From the NCBI GenBank assembly GCA_013399875.1, contig VXAZ01000446.1, positions 310,001-374,000 of the forward strand: a stretch of 64,000 bases of DNA. Reading direction: 5' to 3'. Position numbers and translations under genes: made by a program. Positions 49,891 through 63,240 of the stretch are shown here, one piece after another (within the stretch, counting starts at the first letter, position 1; every line of letters begins with the position of its first letter). The notes under the pieces were generated by a model. It was not told the DNA's origin. It did no database searches and saw only the letters and a program-made list of their open reading frames with translations. Source of the stretch: Gymnorhina tibicen. Its lineage: Eukaryota > Chordata > Aves > Passeriformes > Artamidae.

Positions 49891-52800
49891 GCCAGTGTGG
49901 AAGAGAGGCACTGGAGCACAGAAGGAAATAGTCTGTACACAGTGATACAGGGAGTTGCAACAAAAATCTGTAATGATTCATGGGACTGGGTCACACAAGT
50001 CACACTTGAATATCAGCAGTAGAGACAGGAAGGTAGAGATACAGTCCATGATCATCTCAGCAATTTAAACACCTCTCACCAAGTGGGCTGAAGTACTGGG
50101 ATTTACCACCAAATGCAGAAAGGCTGAAAAGGCAGAAATGCAGGAAAAAGGCCAAGCAGGTTGTCCCCAGAACATAAAGGGTCAAACCCAGGCCTCAGTA
50201 AACCCCTACCAGTTCCACCAGTGACAGAACCAGACACTGGGCAGAGGCACTCCCATCAAGGGCTGAAGGACACAAGGCTAGAGAGACCTGTGCATCCAAG
50301 CTGACCTGGATAATTCAACATTTTCAGTATTCTGAACAGTATTTTGGACGAGCCAAGAGCAACCTGAGCAGAAGACTTATACACAACATTGTTTTCCCCA
50401 TCACTTTCTTAAGACCCCAGCTCTTCTCAGCTGCTTTACGTAATTAAATAGGAGAAAAACAGCAAAAACCACATTGTCTTTCCACAAGTCCCCAGGCTGA
50501 GTGCACGGCGGAGATATGTCAGGAAACACCATCCTAATACAGGTTTCAAAGGACACCCTTTAATATTACACAGCTTTGTTCTACATTTTGAATCCCAGTT
50601 CAAAGCCACCACAGAATCCCAGTCTATCAGCCTGCCATGCATCATGCAGTGACAAAAAAAAAAATGAGAGAAACAAACACAGAAGCAGCATTTAACACGA
50701 TCAGCTGTTCACACATTGCTCAGCCTGCCAGGACAGCAATGCTGCTTAAATGGTCAAGTGTGGGGCTGGGCTGGTTTAGGTTTGTCTTTTTCAATGCACT
50801 TACTTTTCCTCTTAATCAACAGCTTGTGAGCTGTTCTTATCTGTGAGCAAATTAATCTGGGTATATCTAAACTTTTGAAATGGGCATTATATTATGCAAA
50901 ACGGGAGCCTGACAAGAACAGCATTTCTGGAGCCATTCCTCCTTCTGGATCAGATCAATACAAACAAAACTCTCCATGACTGGAGGCATAATCAGTAAAA
51001 TTGGCTAAAATATACTCTTTTGAATGATGCAGGTCCTTTTTATAAATACCAAAAGTAATTAGGTTTCAGAGTACTACAATTATTGACTGTTTACTTACTA
51101 TACCCCCTCCAATTTTTTTTTTCTCAATAGAAATGGGAACAATTCTCATCTCTGTTCCCTCTGTGGTCTCTCTGCTGCAGAACTATTTGCTCTTGTGCCA
51201 GGGCAATTCAAGTTTCCAGCAGCCTCCTGGTAAAGGGCTTCAGGAGGCAGCCAAGAAGCCTATGACCTGCTCAAAGTTTTCTCCCAAGGAAACTCCCTCT
51301 GCCCCAAAAATGGCAGCAGAAATCTGTTCCTGCTGAACCGTGACTCCCACAGGGAGGGTGGGCACAGGCTGATTTCATTGCAAACCATTCACAGGGTGAA
51401 GGGCTGAACACATTTTTGGGTTGTTTCCACGGACTTAAGAGCACGGACCAAAGCTGAACAGGCACTGCAAGGCCTGCTTCTCCAAATACACATTGGGTCT
51501 ACCCACCACAGGAAATGCTGGAATATTATTTCTTTCTATGACCTAGTAAAAGTAAAATTTCAAAGTTCTCGCTACAGTTAAAAACCTGAAATATTTGATC
51601 TATGTTCATTATACTGTGTTGAAGAAAAACAAAACTGCTTGGTTTGCTCAGGTTTTAAAATAGAAACTACCACCTCATTTTGAGGCTTAACTTAAAAGCA
51701 TGGACATTCCAGTTTTTAAATTTTCTGGTAAAACCTTACCACTTAGACTAAATCGTACCTAAACAAGACTTTATTCATAATATTTTTAACAGCTATTTTG
51801 GGAGATTCCCAAGATGGAAAGACATGGTCATATTGGGACCTCACGTAGCTCTGGTGGACTGGGAACACCTGGAAGAATTAACCACTGCAACTAGGAGATG
51901 GCACATCTTTCTTTTTGAATTACAAAGCCCTGTCCTAGCTCATGTATAGAGTTTTATTCAGAAAAACATCGAGATCTGCCCTACAAGTGTGCTAACCCTT
52001 CAGGGAGACACATGCCTGTGCCTGCCAGGACACCTAAAAATTCTTGCTTACTAATTACAAAATGGGTTTGTGTGTTTCTTCCTTAAATACAGCAGTACCT
52101 ATTACAAGGCTGATCATATTTCCAGCCAGGTAAGTGTTATTCTGTCTTATAGCTCCCAAGGACTAATAAATACCTTCCGTTCCATTTTGCAGTCCGTGCG
52201 AAGGACCAGCACAACTCAGAAAATAATTCCTGCAGCTCAGCTAATAAAGCTATATACTGCAACACTGATATTCCACGTTGCACACCCATTAAACATTTCC
52301 TTAAATCTAATGCAGCCTCTTGTTTGCTGTGAGGAGGCAGAAACACCTGGAGCCTGTTCTTGCAAGAGGATTCAGCAGGAGTGAAGCCAGCCTAGATGTG
52401 AACTGGGGCTATGAGTTTTATTTGACTGAGATTAATTTTGTACAGCCAAACCACTCCAGTAACTACTCCCAGTTTTTGATATAGCTATAATCAATTCTTT
52501 TGGATAAAAAAAAAAAACCTTTAAAGCTAATTTAGAATAAATCACGCCGATCCTTAAAATTTATCTCATAGCAATTCCAAGAACTTAATGTCTGCCTTAG
52601 AAGAGAAGTTTCCTCTGATGCTCTGTGATACAGAACATCTTGTTGCAGCTCACACCTGGGCCTTTGCTGCCTGCCTGATCCGTGTCAAAAGATCAGTGCA
52701 ACGCAGATCCTGCCAGCCTGCTCTGCCACAAAATTTGGGAAACCGGGGAAAGTGACTGTCCAGCATTAATCCTCCCAACCCATTGCAAGGCCTTGGCCTG

Positions 52801-55800
52801 GCTTCTGTAGCTCTGTGCTGACTGGAATGGTCATTTCCACTCAACAACAACAAAAAATTGGTCACAGATTGCATCATATCAAGTCACATACCAAAAGTGA
52901 TTATCTTACATCAATTGAGGGGCGCAGAAGTGCACATTTTTTTCCATTGTTACCCAACCATCGGTGCAAGTTGATGCAGAAACAGACTCAGAGCAGGAGA
53001 GCTCTGACATGCACAACAGGCTGAAGTCACATAGCAAATGGGGGTATAATCATGGATCATTAATAATCCATTATTACAATAAGTAATTAATCTATTTGTC
53101 TCAGCTTTGCAATGTATACTTTTGATGCACCTAATAATTATACCACATTCAAAATACAAGAGAGGAAACTATGCCAGTATGTAAGAAAAGCAAGTTAAGT
53201 CCCTAATCACTTGCATTGGGAAGGGCTGGGACAGTACCTCCCATCCTTTGCAGAGAATCCTTTAAAACAGAGAGATGAGATATTCTCTTGACAGGTTTTT
53301 TAAGGCAAATAACAACTAACAGGGTAAAAAGGCATTCCTGCCATGAGAGAGAAATGCTGCTGCCATGGACAGTCACAAAGGTGCTCCTGTTGGCCCACTG
53401 ACGCCAGGGAGCCAAATCTGGGAGGGACACAGGCCAGAAAGCAGGCTGTGAACTGGTACTTAACAAGTTTTATGCCCTATTTTGAGCCATGTGAGGCAAT
53501 TCCCAGCTGCTCCAGGGCAGAAATAATTGTTCTGGGTTTGATTTGCCAAGGTAGTTAAAAAGCACTAAAGTAACCCTTCGTGAAGTGGGAGCTGAGCAGG
53601 AGTCACACAAGATTCCCAGTACCTCTGTCCCTGAGCTCAACACAGAGCAGGAATATATCCCACTCACCTCCTGCTCCTCTCCTGGAACAGCAACACACAT
53701 CTATGTGTTGTAGCTGCTCTTTAAAATTAAGTGCCAAAATAATATGTATTTGCAGGGATGTTCCAGCTGTATATAGGCATAAATGCAAGCACAACAAAGT
53801 GTATTTCCTTGTCACGCCATGCAAAACCACTATAATCTGTATTTCATGAACCCTCTTCAAAGCACTTTGTTGTATATTGTTAGATGTGTTGTTTTATACA
53901 GCCCCAGAAACAGATGAGCAACAAAAAAACCAAGATTGTGTGCTTTAACTGTTCCTGCAGCAGAACCTCTGCTGGTTAATAAAAACTACTCACTCCCTGT
54001 CTCTAACACAGAGAAAAGAGTAGCAGCTTAAGATGTGCCTCCAGTCTGAAGCTGCTCTCGTTGCTGAGCATCTCTGGTCACGTACTGTCTGCCTTGCTCA
54101 GGGGAGGCCTTACAGGGGCATCTCCACGAGGGAAATCCTCCAGTGCTCTTTCAGTGCACACCCAGGAAAATCAGATTTCCCCTACATTTTGCCCAAGTTT
54201 GTGGGGGAAGCTCCAGTCTGACCCGATTTACTGACATACCACGATCCCCTCAAACCCATCTCTCCACCTAAACATGCTTGGCCATTCTTGCTCTTTCCTC
54301 ATTCTGCCAACAAACCTCACGGAGTGCTCATGTGCAGAGTCACCCACCATCAGTGTTATCCCAAAGCTCAAGGACATGCCTCTTCCATCTGGGAAGTCCC
54401 AAACCAGCAGTGACAGCAACAAGCTAGTGGCCGCTTCTCACCTACAGCCCAGTCATGGGGGATTTTAGGTGGGTGCTGGACATCACAATGGTGGATTTCA
54501 GGCATTATTCACACATTCACACTTCACATTCAATTGTTTACTTATTACCAGCTACCTAAAGTGACAGAGTTTCAGCTCCTAATGGCCCCAATTACAACAG
54601 TAATAATCATCTGTATTGAAATGAATTTATGTTTTTCATCAATATTCATGCACATGACTTGGAAATTAATTTCCCATTGACATTTTTTCATAAAATAGCC
54701 AAATCATTCAAACACCCACTCAAAGGTGGAAAATAATGGAGACATTTAAAAATGTCCATTAGATTCTGCTTTTTAGCCCATTATTTTGCTCTGCTCTGTT
54801 GATGCTAAATCTATACGTTAAATTAAGAAATCACACTTGCCTCCATCTAGTTCTCCTTCTTGTAATACTAATGGATTTTATAATCCTCACAGCTCAACTT
54901 TTGGAAGGAGAAAAACTTGATTCATTTCTTATTCAACCCCTTTCCAGATCAGCCTACATCTGGAGAACTAAAGAAAAGTGGAATCCATTATCTCCGCCAC
55001 GGTCACTGAAATTCTGGTCTCTCACTCCTCTCCCAAAGCACACTCAAAGAAGCAGTGATGAGGCATCCTCATCACTAACTCCAAGGGAGTTATCTCAAGC
55101 ATCTGAATATATTTTCCTTTGAATCATAAAACATTTATTATTATCTCTTTGGCAAGGATGCAGGAGAGCAGTGCATTTGCCCTTCACCAGCCTCTGCCTG
55201 AAGGCAGCACAACCTCCCTTTGTCAGTTTGTCAAGTGCGCCAAAAACACAAAGGGAGGCTTAAATTCTTGGACTCCTTGGGTTCAGGAATGTCTTTATAA
55301 AAGGACAATCACACGTTCCTTCACCCCAGAAAAGATGAGCCCAACAACAGTCATCATCTCTTTCTAACACATTCTGCTCCCGTACTTCCCATTTATTTAC
55401 TTAATTAGCTGTGTTTTTACAGACAGCGCCGTTATCAGGGTTACTTGAAAGGCAGCTAACAGAACTGTTTATTAATAATTGCAAACACTCGTGGCAATTT
55501 GTTAAGACCCCCAGATGGGGGGAATACTCGAGCCCCTTAAGGAACAACTAATTACCAGCAATGCCACAGAAATCCCCATTCACTTCTTTCTGCTCCACAC
55601 TTTCAGCAACAGTCTGGGCACCCTGTCAAGTAGGCACACAGGAAGGGGAAACACACTTTTAATCCTTTCATTATTATTTTACAGTTCTCCTTGAATGAGC
55701 TGCAAAAGCCCTGAATTTTCTTGCAATTAGGCACATCCTAATGAAGCAAGGGCTGTCTGCACTTACAGTCTTGCAGATGTTTCCCGTGAGAAGGCAAAAC

Positions 55801-56235
55801 ACTCCTGGAGGTCACCAGCCGTTTTCCTGTAAAGCCAGCGGTTTGGGAGAGTGCTTTAGAATTGGAGGCTTTCTTTCCCTAGGTGGGAGACTGTAATGAA
55901 GGAGAGCATAATTTTCTCTGTACTCCTAATTAAAAGCTCAGCTGGCACAGTGTTTTCCTTCCGCAAGGTCTGCTCTACACTAGAAAATTATCATCCCATT
56001 TGAATCCAGTTGCACGCAATCAACCCAACTGCCATGAACCCCTGGACAGCCACATGGCCACGAGAGGAGCCCAGCATGGCCACCCAGCTGCTGCCCAGCC
56101 CCTCAGGGGCTCCCTGGGATGAGGTGACACAGTACAGGCTGCTCCATGGCAGCACCAGGACAAGATTTAATCCCTTGTACCTGCATGCAAAATTCCAAAG
56201 GGCCTGGAAACACAATCCTGGGAGTGCTATTACAG
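49891..56235 (-). other. ERBB4 intron 1 sequence upstream of exon 2
   Basis: No ERBB4 exon 1 signal-peptide sequence or other exon was found. AT-rich blocks of conserved-element appearance are at 54500-54800 and 55380-55560. An A12 run lies near 52507. The GC-richer 55990-56235 just before the CR1 copy has no recognised identity. Confidence 0.7.
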
Positions 56236-56436
56236 CATCATAAAATGGTTTGGGTTGGAAGGGACTTTAAAGATCATCCTTCCCCCTTAAAGATCCACCC
56301 CCTTGACATGGGCAGGGGCACCTTCCACCAAACCAGGTTGCTCCAACCCTCATCCAACCTTGAACACTTCCAGGGATGGGGTAGTCACAGCTTCTCTGGG
56401 CCTTACCACCCTCACAGTGAAAAATTTCTTCCTAAC
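56236..56436 (-). mobile_element. CR1 LINE, 3'-end fragment
   Basis: The plus strand reads CATCATAAAATGGTTTGGG, TTGGAAGGGACTTTAAAGAT, CATGGGCAGGGGCACCTTCC, AACCAGGTTGCTCCAA, TTGAACACTTCCAGGGATGG, CACAGCTTCTCTGGGCC, CACCCTCACAGTGAAAAATT and TCTTCCTAA. This is a long, clean match to the reverse complement of the CR1 3' region and the best preserved of the four copies. It carries a small internal duplication (TTAAAGATC repeated near 56267 and 56288). It is in sense with ERBB4. Confidence 0.92.
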
Positions 56437-57336
56437 TTTTTAGCTCTAATATTAGTTATTTTGATTTTCAAGTTAAGCTCTCCACACCTACTACATTAAG
56501 TCAAATTTAAAAATTAACTATCATTTTCATCCAGACTTTCATTCACAATACTAGAAGAGCACTCAAACACTTCCACCACAGCCTTTCTTCTCCATGGCAT
56601 GGAGAAGTGGTCCCTGGGGTACATAGTACCAGGGACCAAAAGCAAATTATTTCCTGAAATTTGGTCACTAAAATTTCAAATATCGTTTCATATGCCATTG
56701 TGAAAGCTTTCCAGCACTTCCTGAAAAGTTGCAAGGATGTATGTTACCAGCATGGTCCCAGCCTCCAAGAGAGGCTGATCATGTGCCACCTACAAATGGA
56801 AGCTCATTCCCAATTTTATGAACAGAAACAGCTGGGCACAGTAGAGACTGACAGTGATTGTGACTCCATCAAGAAGGATTAGCTATGTGTGCTAACACTT
56901 TGCCGAGCTGATGGAACCCTCTCCTTGTGCCAAACTCTTCAAAATCCCTTTGGTGGATGCTGCACAGCATATTTTACTGATGTGCCTTCCTGTTCATGCC
57001 AACCAAAAAACACCATCAAAATGTTGCCCAGATTTATACAGCGACATTTCAAGGATATTTGCTTGTACTGACCATGTCAAGCCATCATCACCAGCTTGTT
57101 TCATGCCAGTATTTCCAGCACTGTTTCTCTTTTACTCATGTCACCTCTATATTATGGCACAGCAACTGGAAAGGACAAAATAGGAATAATGTTGTGCAGG
57201 ACCTGTATCACACAGCTACCACTAAAAAAGGGCAGAAATTAATATAAGAAGTTTTACTATGGTTCTTCCTCCTCAAGCCTTGGTACCAAATTCTTTTCAC
57301 TGTGTACTTCTTCACTTTTTCTCCCTACTCTTCATG

Positions 57337-57337
<1 letters not shown>

Positions 57338-57379
<42 letters not shown>
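57338..57379. repeat. (AC)21 microsatellite
   Basis: An uninterrupted AC dinucleotide run of 42 bp, flanked by unique sequence (TTCATGA on the left, TCTCACTC on the right). Its length suggests it is variable between individuals. Confidence 0.97.
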
Positions 57380-57382
<3 letters not shown>

Positions 57383-58984
57383 CACTCTTCCTTTCCTCAT
57401 TTTGTTCTATTTGAGGGTAAATAGTCGCTCCTTAACTATAATGTAGGTACTGGACTTGACAAGCAATTAAAGCAAACAATTTCCACTCATCTAACTTTGC
57501 CAAATTAGTCATCTACCATCTGCTCTATCATCTGGCTCTCCTTGAGGCCTTGCTGTGAATCTGGAAGCACTCACTCTGACAAGGAGGCAGCAGATAAGCC
57601 TCCAAGCTGGTGGGGAAGCTGAGGGATGGAGGTGACATGGGGGTGACACGTGGCACCGTGCTGCTGACCGCCACCCCCGCCGGGATGGCTTTGAGGAGAT
57701 GCTTCTGGCTCCAGTGGTCAAATTGGCAAATTACCAGCATGCATATTGTGATAGGAAAACATTTAAAATCAAAATATTTCTTTTACAGCCACTTACGCAG
57801 CAGGGTAGCTTAGGAAGACTGTGGGATTTTCATACCAGATGCAAAAAATTAGTTTATTGAAATACCTTCAGCATTTGCAAGCTACTTCCCAATGAAGTAC
57901 ATAACCCAAACAAGCAATTAGCAGACATTATTCAAGGAAGATTTGAGTGGTCTCTGCTCCCAGCACCTAGCTTAGCTCAGGTAAGGCCGCATTTTGAGAC
58001 AACAAAATTATTTTCAAGTAGCTCTGAAATACAACACTGGTCTCCTCTGCTCTCCACCTTCTGAGCACTGGCAGGACCTTTTCCTTTTACCAGGCTTCCA
58101 TTTTGGGCTCCTTACCGGGCCTCCCAGTACAAGTGAAGTATCACCAGCCATCCCTTCCAGCTGACCTACGCTTCCTCCCCAAGGAAATCAATTCCAGAGT
58201 GCAAGTTAGTCCACGCAAAAGTTGCTGCTCCGAACCATTACACAGAGGAATCACCCTCCCTGTTGCTGCTGAAGAACATTATAAACTGTTCCTGCACTAG
58301 TCAGGCACTTGAGTGCAGCACCCAAGACTAGGTGTGTGATTAACTCTTAATGACATGAACCAAAATGCTTCCCTACAGCACCAAAGTACAGACCATCGCC
58401 AATACCTTCTAAGACTAATAAGCCTGCAGACAAATGACCGTAATGCAAGGCCACGTGTTCTTCCAAGTGCCAAGCTGAAGGCCTAAGAGTGTCCAAATAT
58501 TGCTCTCCCTGCTTTCCAGCCCTCACTCTTCTCAAGTCCTGCTCCAGTGCAACAGCAGTGCAGCCTGTTTCCCTCTATCACTGTGCCACGGCATATCCTG
58601 GCTCCCTGCCAGGGCAAAGTGGTGGGAATCTCTACAGGTCCCAGCAGTGAGAAGGATTTGGGTTGTTTTTTCAGTGCCAAGGGGAGGAGTGGAGGGAAGA
58701 TGATGGAGCACAAACCCACAAGCACCAGGGGAATGCACCCACAGGTGGGAGCAGGGGAGCACAGGGGAACCGTGCACTTGGTCTGGTTTTTTGTACGTGT
58801 GCCTTCAATGAAAATCAATTTGGCAAGGGATGCCAGTAACATCTGCTGTGAGGCTGGACCAAAATAATTTCCCAGCTCCCAAACCAGGCTGCTTTGCTGG
58901 GACACGAAGGGCTCTTCCCCTCTGGCAGTGCTCTCCAGGGGTGCTCAGCTGGCACAGAGCACTGCCCTGGTGCTGTGGTGGTGG

Positions 58985-59245
58985 TGGCCCGGCAGCTCCT
59001 GCCACTCCGCTGGGACTCACACAGCTCCCGACAGCCGCAGGCCTCCGCCTGTCTGCCTCCCTCCCTGCTTCTCCCTTTCCCAGAGGGCCCCCAAATACCG
59101 CAAGCACTCACTCAACTTAAATGCATTTTAATTAACATTGTGCAAACACGCGGAGTTTGTGCGTGCACAGGGGAGTGCGTTCATTCAGCTTCCGCCTGGT
59201 TCTCAGCCTGGGAAATCCGGTGGGAGCGCCGGTGGCCGCTGCGAT
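58985..59245. promoter_or_regulatory. CpG-enriched segment in ERBB4 intron 1
   Basis: By hand count there are 16 CpGs in about 261 bp. They fall in two clusters (58990-59100 and 59149-59243) separated by a short AT-rich stretch. GC content is above the intron average. It could be an intronic enhancer or alternative promoter, or simply a GC-rich patch. No TATA box or exon is evident. Confidence 0.35.
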
Positions 59246-62006
59246 GGGAACAGGATTGCAGCCCTTGCTGCCTGTACAATATTGAAAATACACTGGCAAG
59301 ATGCTCACAAGCCCTCAGATCCTCCTTACTAGTATTTAAGCATCACTTATGTAAGAGACGCAGCTCAGAGCGGGTAGGTGGGACAGGTGCTTTTATGTCT
59401 CTACTGTAGCTGTGGGTAATTAGTCACCACTAAAGCACACAGCAAGAGGCGCTTCATTACAGCTCAAGCACAAGCCACTTGTGACATGTAAAAGGTATTT
59501 CCCCAAGATCTCCCACAGAAATCTTTCTCACATTACATTAGTAATTATCACATAACCCAAATAGCACCTAATAAAATGATTAAAGTAACTGTGAAATTTC
59601 AACACCTAAAGAAAAGGACTGCTTTGGTGAGAGCAACTCTCCCAAATTCTGGCAACCTGAAAAAGGCAAAACTGCAGGGGGACCTAAACAGTCCCTGGAA
59701 AAACACTTGGGAAATTAAAGAAAAACAATATCTCATGGGACACACCTGAAAGGGCCAAGCCATGGTTTGGGTGTCCCCATTACAAGGCAAGAACAGACCC
59801 AACACTTCAGAGCTGCTTTGCCCAAGTGCTTCAAGGTGACTGTGCAATGCAGGAGAATGTGATGACAGAAATACCCTATTTTAGCCAATACACACACATC
59901 TATTAAGTTGAGACTGAACGCAGTTTATTTTTCATTAATGAAAATAACAGGTTTTCAAGCAACACGATAACCTTGTCAAGCAGGCAGGAGAATCCAGCTC
60001 ACGTAAGACAGCTGAAATGGTAATTACTTAGACTTGGAAGTACTGCAGATGAGGGGAATGGCATTGCAGTCGGAGGGAAAGGCAGGGGCTGTGCTGAGGC
60101 TGTTCGGACCCCCAGGTGGACACTGCACCTTGTCTGGAGCCAAAATATGCTGGACTAGGAACAGAGATCACGTCCTGGTGTCTCTGGGGGTCATATATGT
60201 TATGGTCATCAAGTCAAAGAATTAATGTGCTCTGTTACACAACGCTTCTTTACACCAAAGTTTCTATTTGCCTAACTGCCCATGGCTGCACTAAGTAATA
60301 AACCCCATATGTTTTATTAAAACAGGTGTTTTCAGATAGCAGTTTATAGGCAGGAAAAACAAACTCTCAGTAAATAAACTTTAGGCAAGAACCTTTTTTT
60401 CCTTCTGTATGCTGTGCATAAGAACATGCAGCCCAGTGTGAGGGCAGCATCTTCTGCACAGCCCATCCCTGGTGTGCTGATAACCTCGCTGTACATGAGC
60501 AGAATATTCAGGGCAAACTCCTGCAGCACTGAAGCTTCTGCCTGTTTTACCTGGGAGGGGAGGACTGCGTGTTTGCGTTTGAGGAGCTTCTCAGCGTGTC
60601 TCATTCATTCCTTAAAAATGAGTGAGGCAGCAGCTGAAATCACAGACTGGCTTGTCCCTCTTCACACAATTCCTCCTGAGCCTTTTTAAGTGGTTTCACT
60701 TCCCAAGGCTGGAGGGAGCATGGGGGAGTCCACGCTGCACCTCAAACACAGCTTCCCTGCAGCTGAATCTCACAAAGCAACTTCAACATCTCTAATTGCT
60801 TCCCTCACCCAACCTACTGCTGCACTGCACCAACCAAAGGCATATTTATTTTTTTTAGTTATATATACTTTCAGAAATAATCTCAATAGCTGAGTTCTAA
60901 CTAACCATACTTAGAATCAGGTATTATAAATTCTTTACAGAACAGTTTGTTCAAATATACTCCCTGTTAATACTTGCTGTTATTTCTGCTAGGCTTTTAA
61001 AAAGGCACTCCATATATATTTTATAAATGTTTGGGTTCATTCCTGCCTCCCCACCCCAGAGACTGCCCTTAAACTTCTGTCCATTGATTGTGACGGTATC
61101 AATTTGTAAAGGTCAACAGAAAGCTTCTCTGACAGCTGAACTCAGAAAGCAATTTTTAAATGAGCTGTTTCTCTTCCTCTACAAAGCAAGATGCCAACAA
61201 AATCAAAACCCAAGGTCTTTATTTCACAGGTCTGACCAGTGGCTTTGATAGGCTTTGGATCCCTGATGGCCACTGAACACTCCTTGGAAATATGAGCTTG
61301 TTTGAGGGTCTTAAAAAAATAGCAACAACTGAAATAGCAAGTTTACAGAGAGAAAGGGAAGAGAAAGAGAAAGGTTTATTGAAAGAACAACATTAATTTG
61401 CTGCTTCTCTGAAAGCCTCTGCAGACCTCGGATAACAGAGCTCCAGGGACTGCCACGCAAACATCACCACTCTGTGGGTTTGGGCTCATGCATTCTTTTA
61501 TCATACATGAATAACTGATATTTTGCACTAAAGAAACCCACAACCAGCTGGCCAGTCAAGAAACAGACTATGCCAACTTATTTTGGTGCTTGTTTCTCTG
61601 TTTTTTTGAGAGAACAGGTTATTTTATTTGGGATGGGGATCAAAAGCCTCTTCAAAAGGCATCTGCCCTTTCCCCCATGCCACAGTTTACTGAATATCTC
61701 AAATTCATAACCACTTAAAGGAGGGCTGTGCAATTTATGACACTGTTATACATGAAGAAAACCTGCCATAAATCAAAGAAATCAGTTATATAAATGAGCA
61801 TGAAAGTGCAGGGAAATGTCACAAGATAGCAATAAAGTATCTTCCAAATGGTAAATCCCGGGAGCAGAAGCACCATTAGTTTAGAATCCTCCACTCAACA
61901 ACAGCAGGACTAGTCTGTCACTGGAGCCACGAATACAGCAGTCCTGGGAGGAAGTTTTAAGCGCAGGGTGAGGAGGGTTTACCCTGCAAACAACCATAAA
62001 GCCTTT

Positions 62007-62028
62007 CACTGACTTCCCACTGACTTCC
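62007..62028. repeat. 11-bp tandem duplication
   Basis: CACTGACTTCC occurs twice in direct succession. A minor slippage repeat. Confidence 0.7.
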
Positions 62029-62940
62029 CAGCCCAGGCTGCTATCTGAGATTTGGTCATTTTTTCTGCAAACGCTACCAGCAGAAGAACAGACGTGTAAC
62101 AGCAAAACACCACGGAATTTGCTGGGATGAAAGAAATGCAATGCCTTATAAAACTCTGCAGCTGCCCCCAGAAAAGTGGTGGCAGCACCAGGAGAATCCG
62201 TGGACAGATTAAAGCTTCAGTTCAGTGGCATGTGGAGACGAGGGCAGGAGAAAATCTCTCTGAACTAAGTGTGGTGCAGAAGACTCCCACCCCACCCACC
62301 TGTGATGATTCTCCCAGGGATTCCCTTTCCACCCTGCTTGCTCCAGTGAGCAACCTGGAGCAACCACCAGACTGTGCCCTTGGGCTTATTTCTAAGGTCT
62401 GTACACAAGCCATTCCCCATCATTTGGACTTGGAGAAGTCCCAAGACTATTCCTGACCTCTTAAGTGGACATTTATATGCACTTTTATCCTGCACAGGGT
62501 AACCATTAGCTCACTGTTAAAATAACACCCTTCAGTGATTGCCAAAATCATCTGTTTTCTGGTTCTTAATCCAAGGCAAGGGGGACAAAAAGAGAAGACA
62601 CAACAGAGGGCAGGTTCTTTTTTTTGGAGACATGGATGGCACGTTCCCACAGACCAAAAGCAGCTTCCTATTGCTGCCTCTCACGTGAAGGTGACACTAT
62701 TTCTGCCCAAAGTCCTCCTCACCTGACTTTATTTTCACAAGCAAACGTGGAAGAAGGCAGATGAGTGCCAGGTGCCTCACTGTTCCTCCCCAGGCAGAGA
62801 GCAACAGGCATGCTCCTCAGCAGCCTCACTGACAAGAAAAGCCGGGAAGCAATTTTCCCAACGCAGGCCCCCTGTGAGGAGGCTGCTCCCAGGGTCCCCA
62901 CTTCATTAATCCCTTCCTCTCACTCGCTCCACTCCATGAT

Positions 62941-63240
62941 CCGGTTCAGCTGAACCTGAGAAGGGAGAGGGAGGCGGGAGGGGGAGCACAGGGCACCCGC
63001 CATGTGATTCCCCGCCAAACTTTGTGCCGGGGGCTCTGGCAAAGGCCTCGTGCTTAAGTGATGCGGGAGCACGCGCGGCCAGAGCGGCTCCGAGCAAATT
63101 CACCCGCTGCAAAACGTCCTTGGAGCTGCCTGGCCGTGACGGGGAAATGGCAGCCAAGGTCAGCAGAGCTCGTCTGATAGTAACGAGCCTGAGCCGGTGG
63201 CCCCATCCTTAAAAACACCAAGACCCTCCCCGAACGCATC
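62941..63240. promoter_or_regulatory. Small CpG island in ERBB4 intron 1
   Basis: By hand count these 300 bp hold 90 C, 98 G and 21 CpG. That gives about 63% GC and an observed/expected CpG ratio near 0.7, above the classical thresholds of 50% and 0.6. The densest part is 63064-63115 (ACGCGCGGCC with nearby GCGGCTCCGAG). No ERBB4 exon 1 coding sequence or other convincing exon is inside it. It is followed at once by an AT-rich block of conserved-element appearance. An alternative promoter, a CpG-rich enhancer or an unannotated noncoding first exon are all possible; I cannot choose from sequence alone. Confidence 0.55.

Noticed and set aside
55990..56235. GC-richer stretch before the CR1 copy as a second LTR or exon
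   Set aside because: No terminal TG...CA pair, polyadenylation signal or known LTR words, and no coding similarity; left as unique intron sequence.
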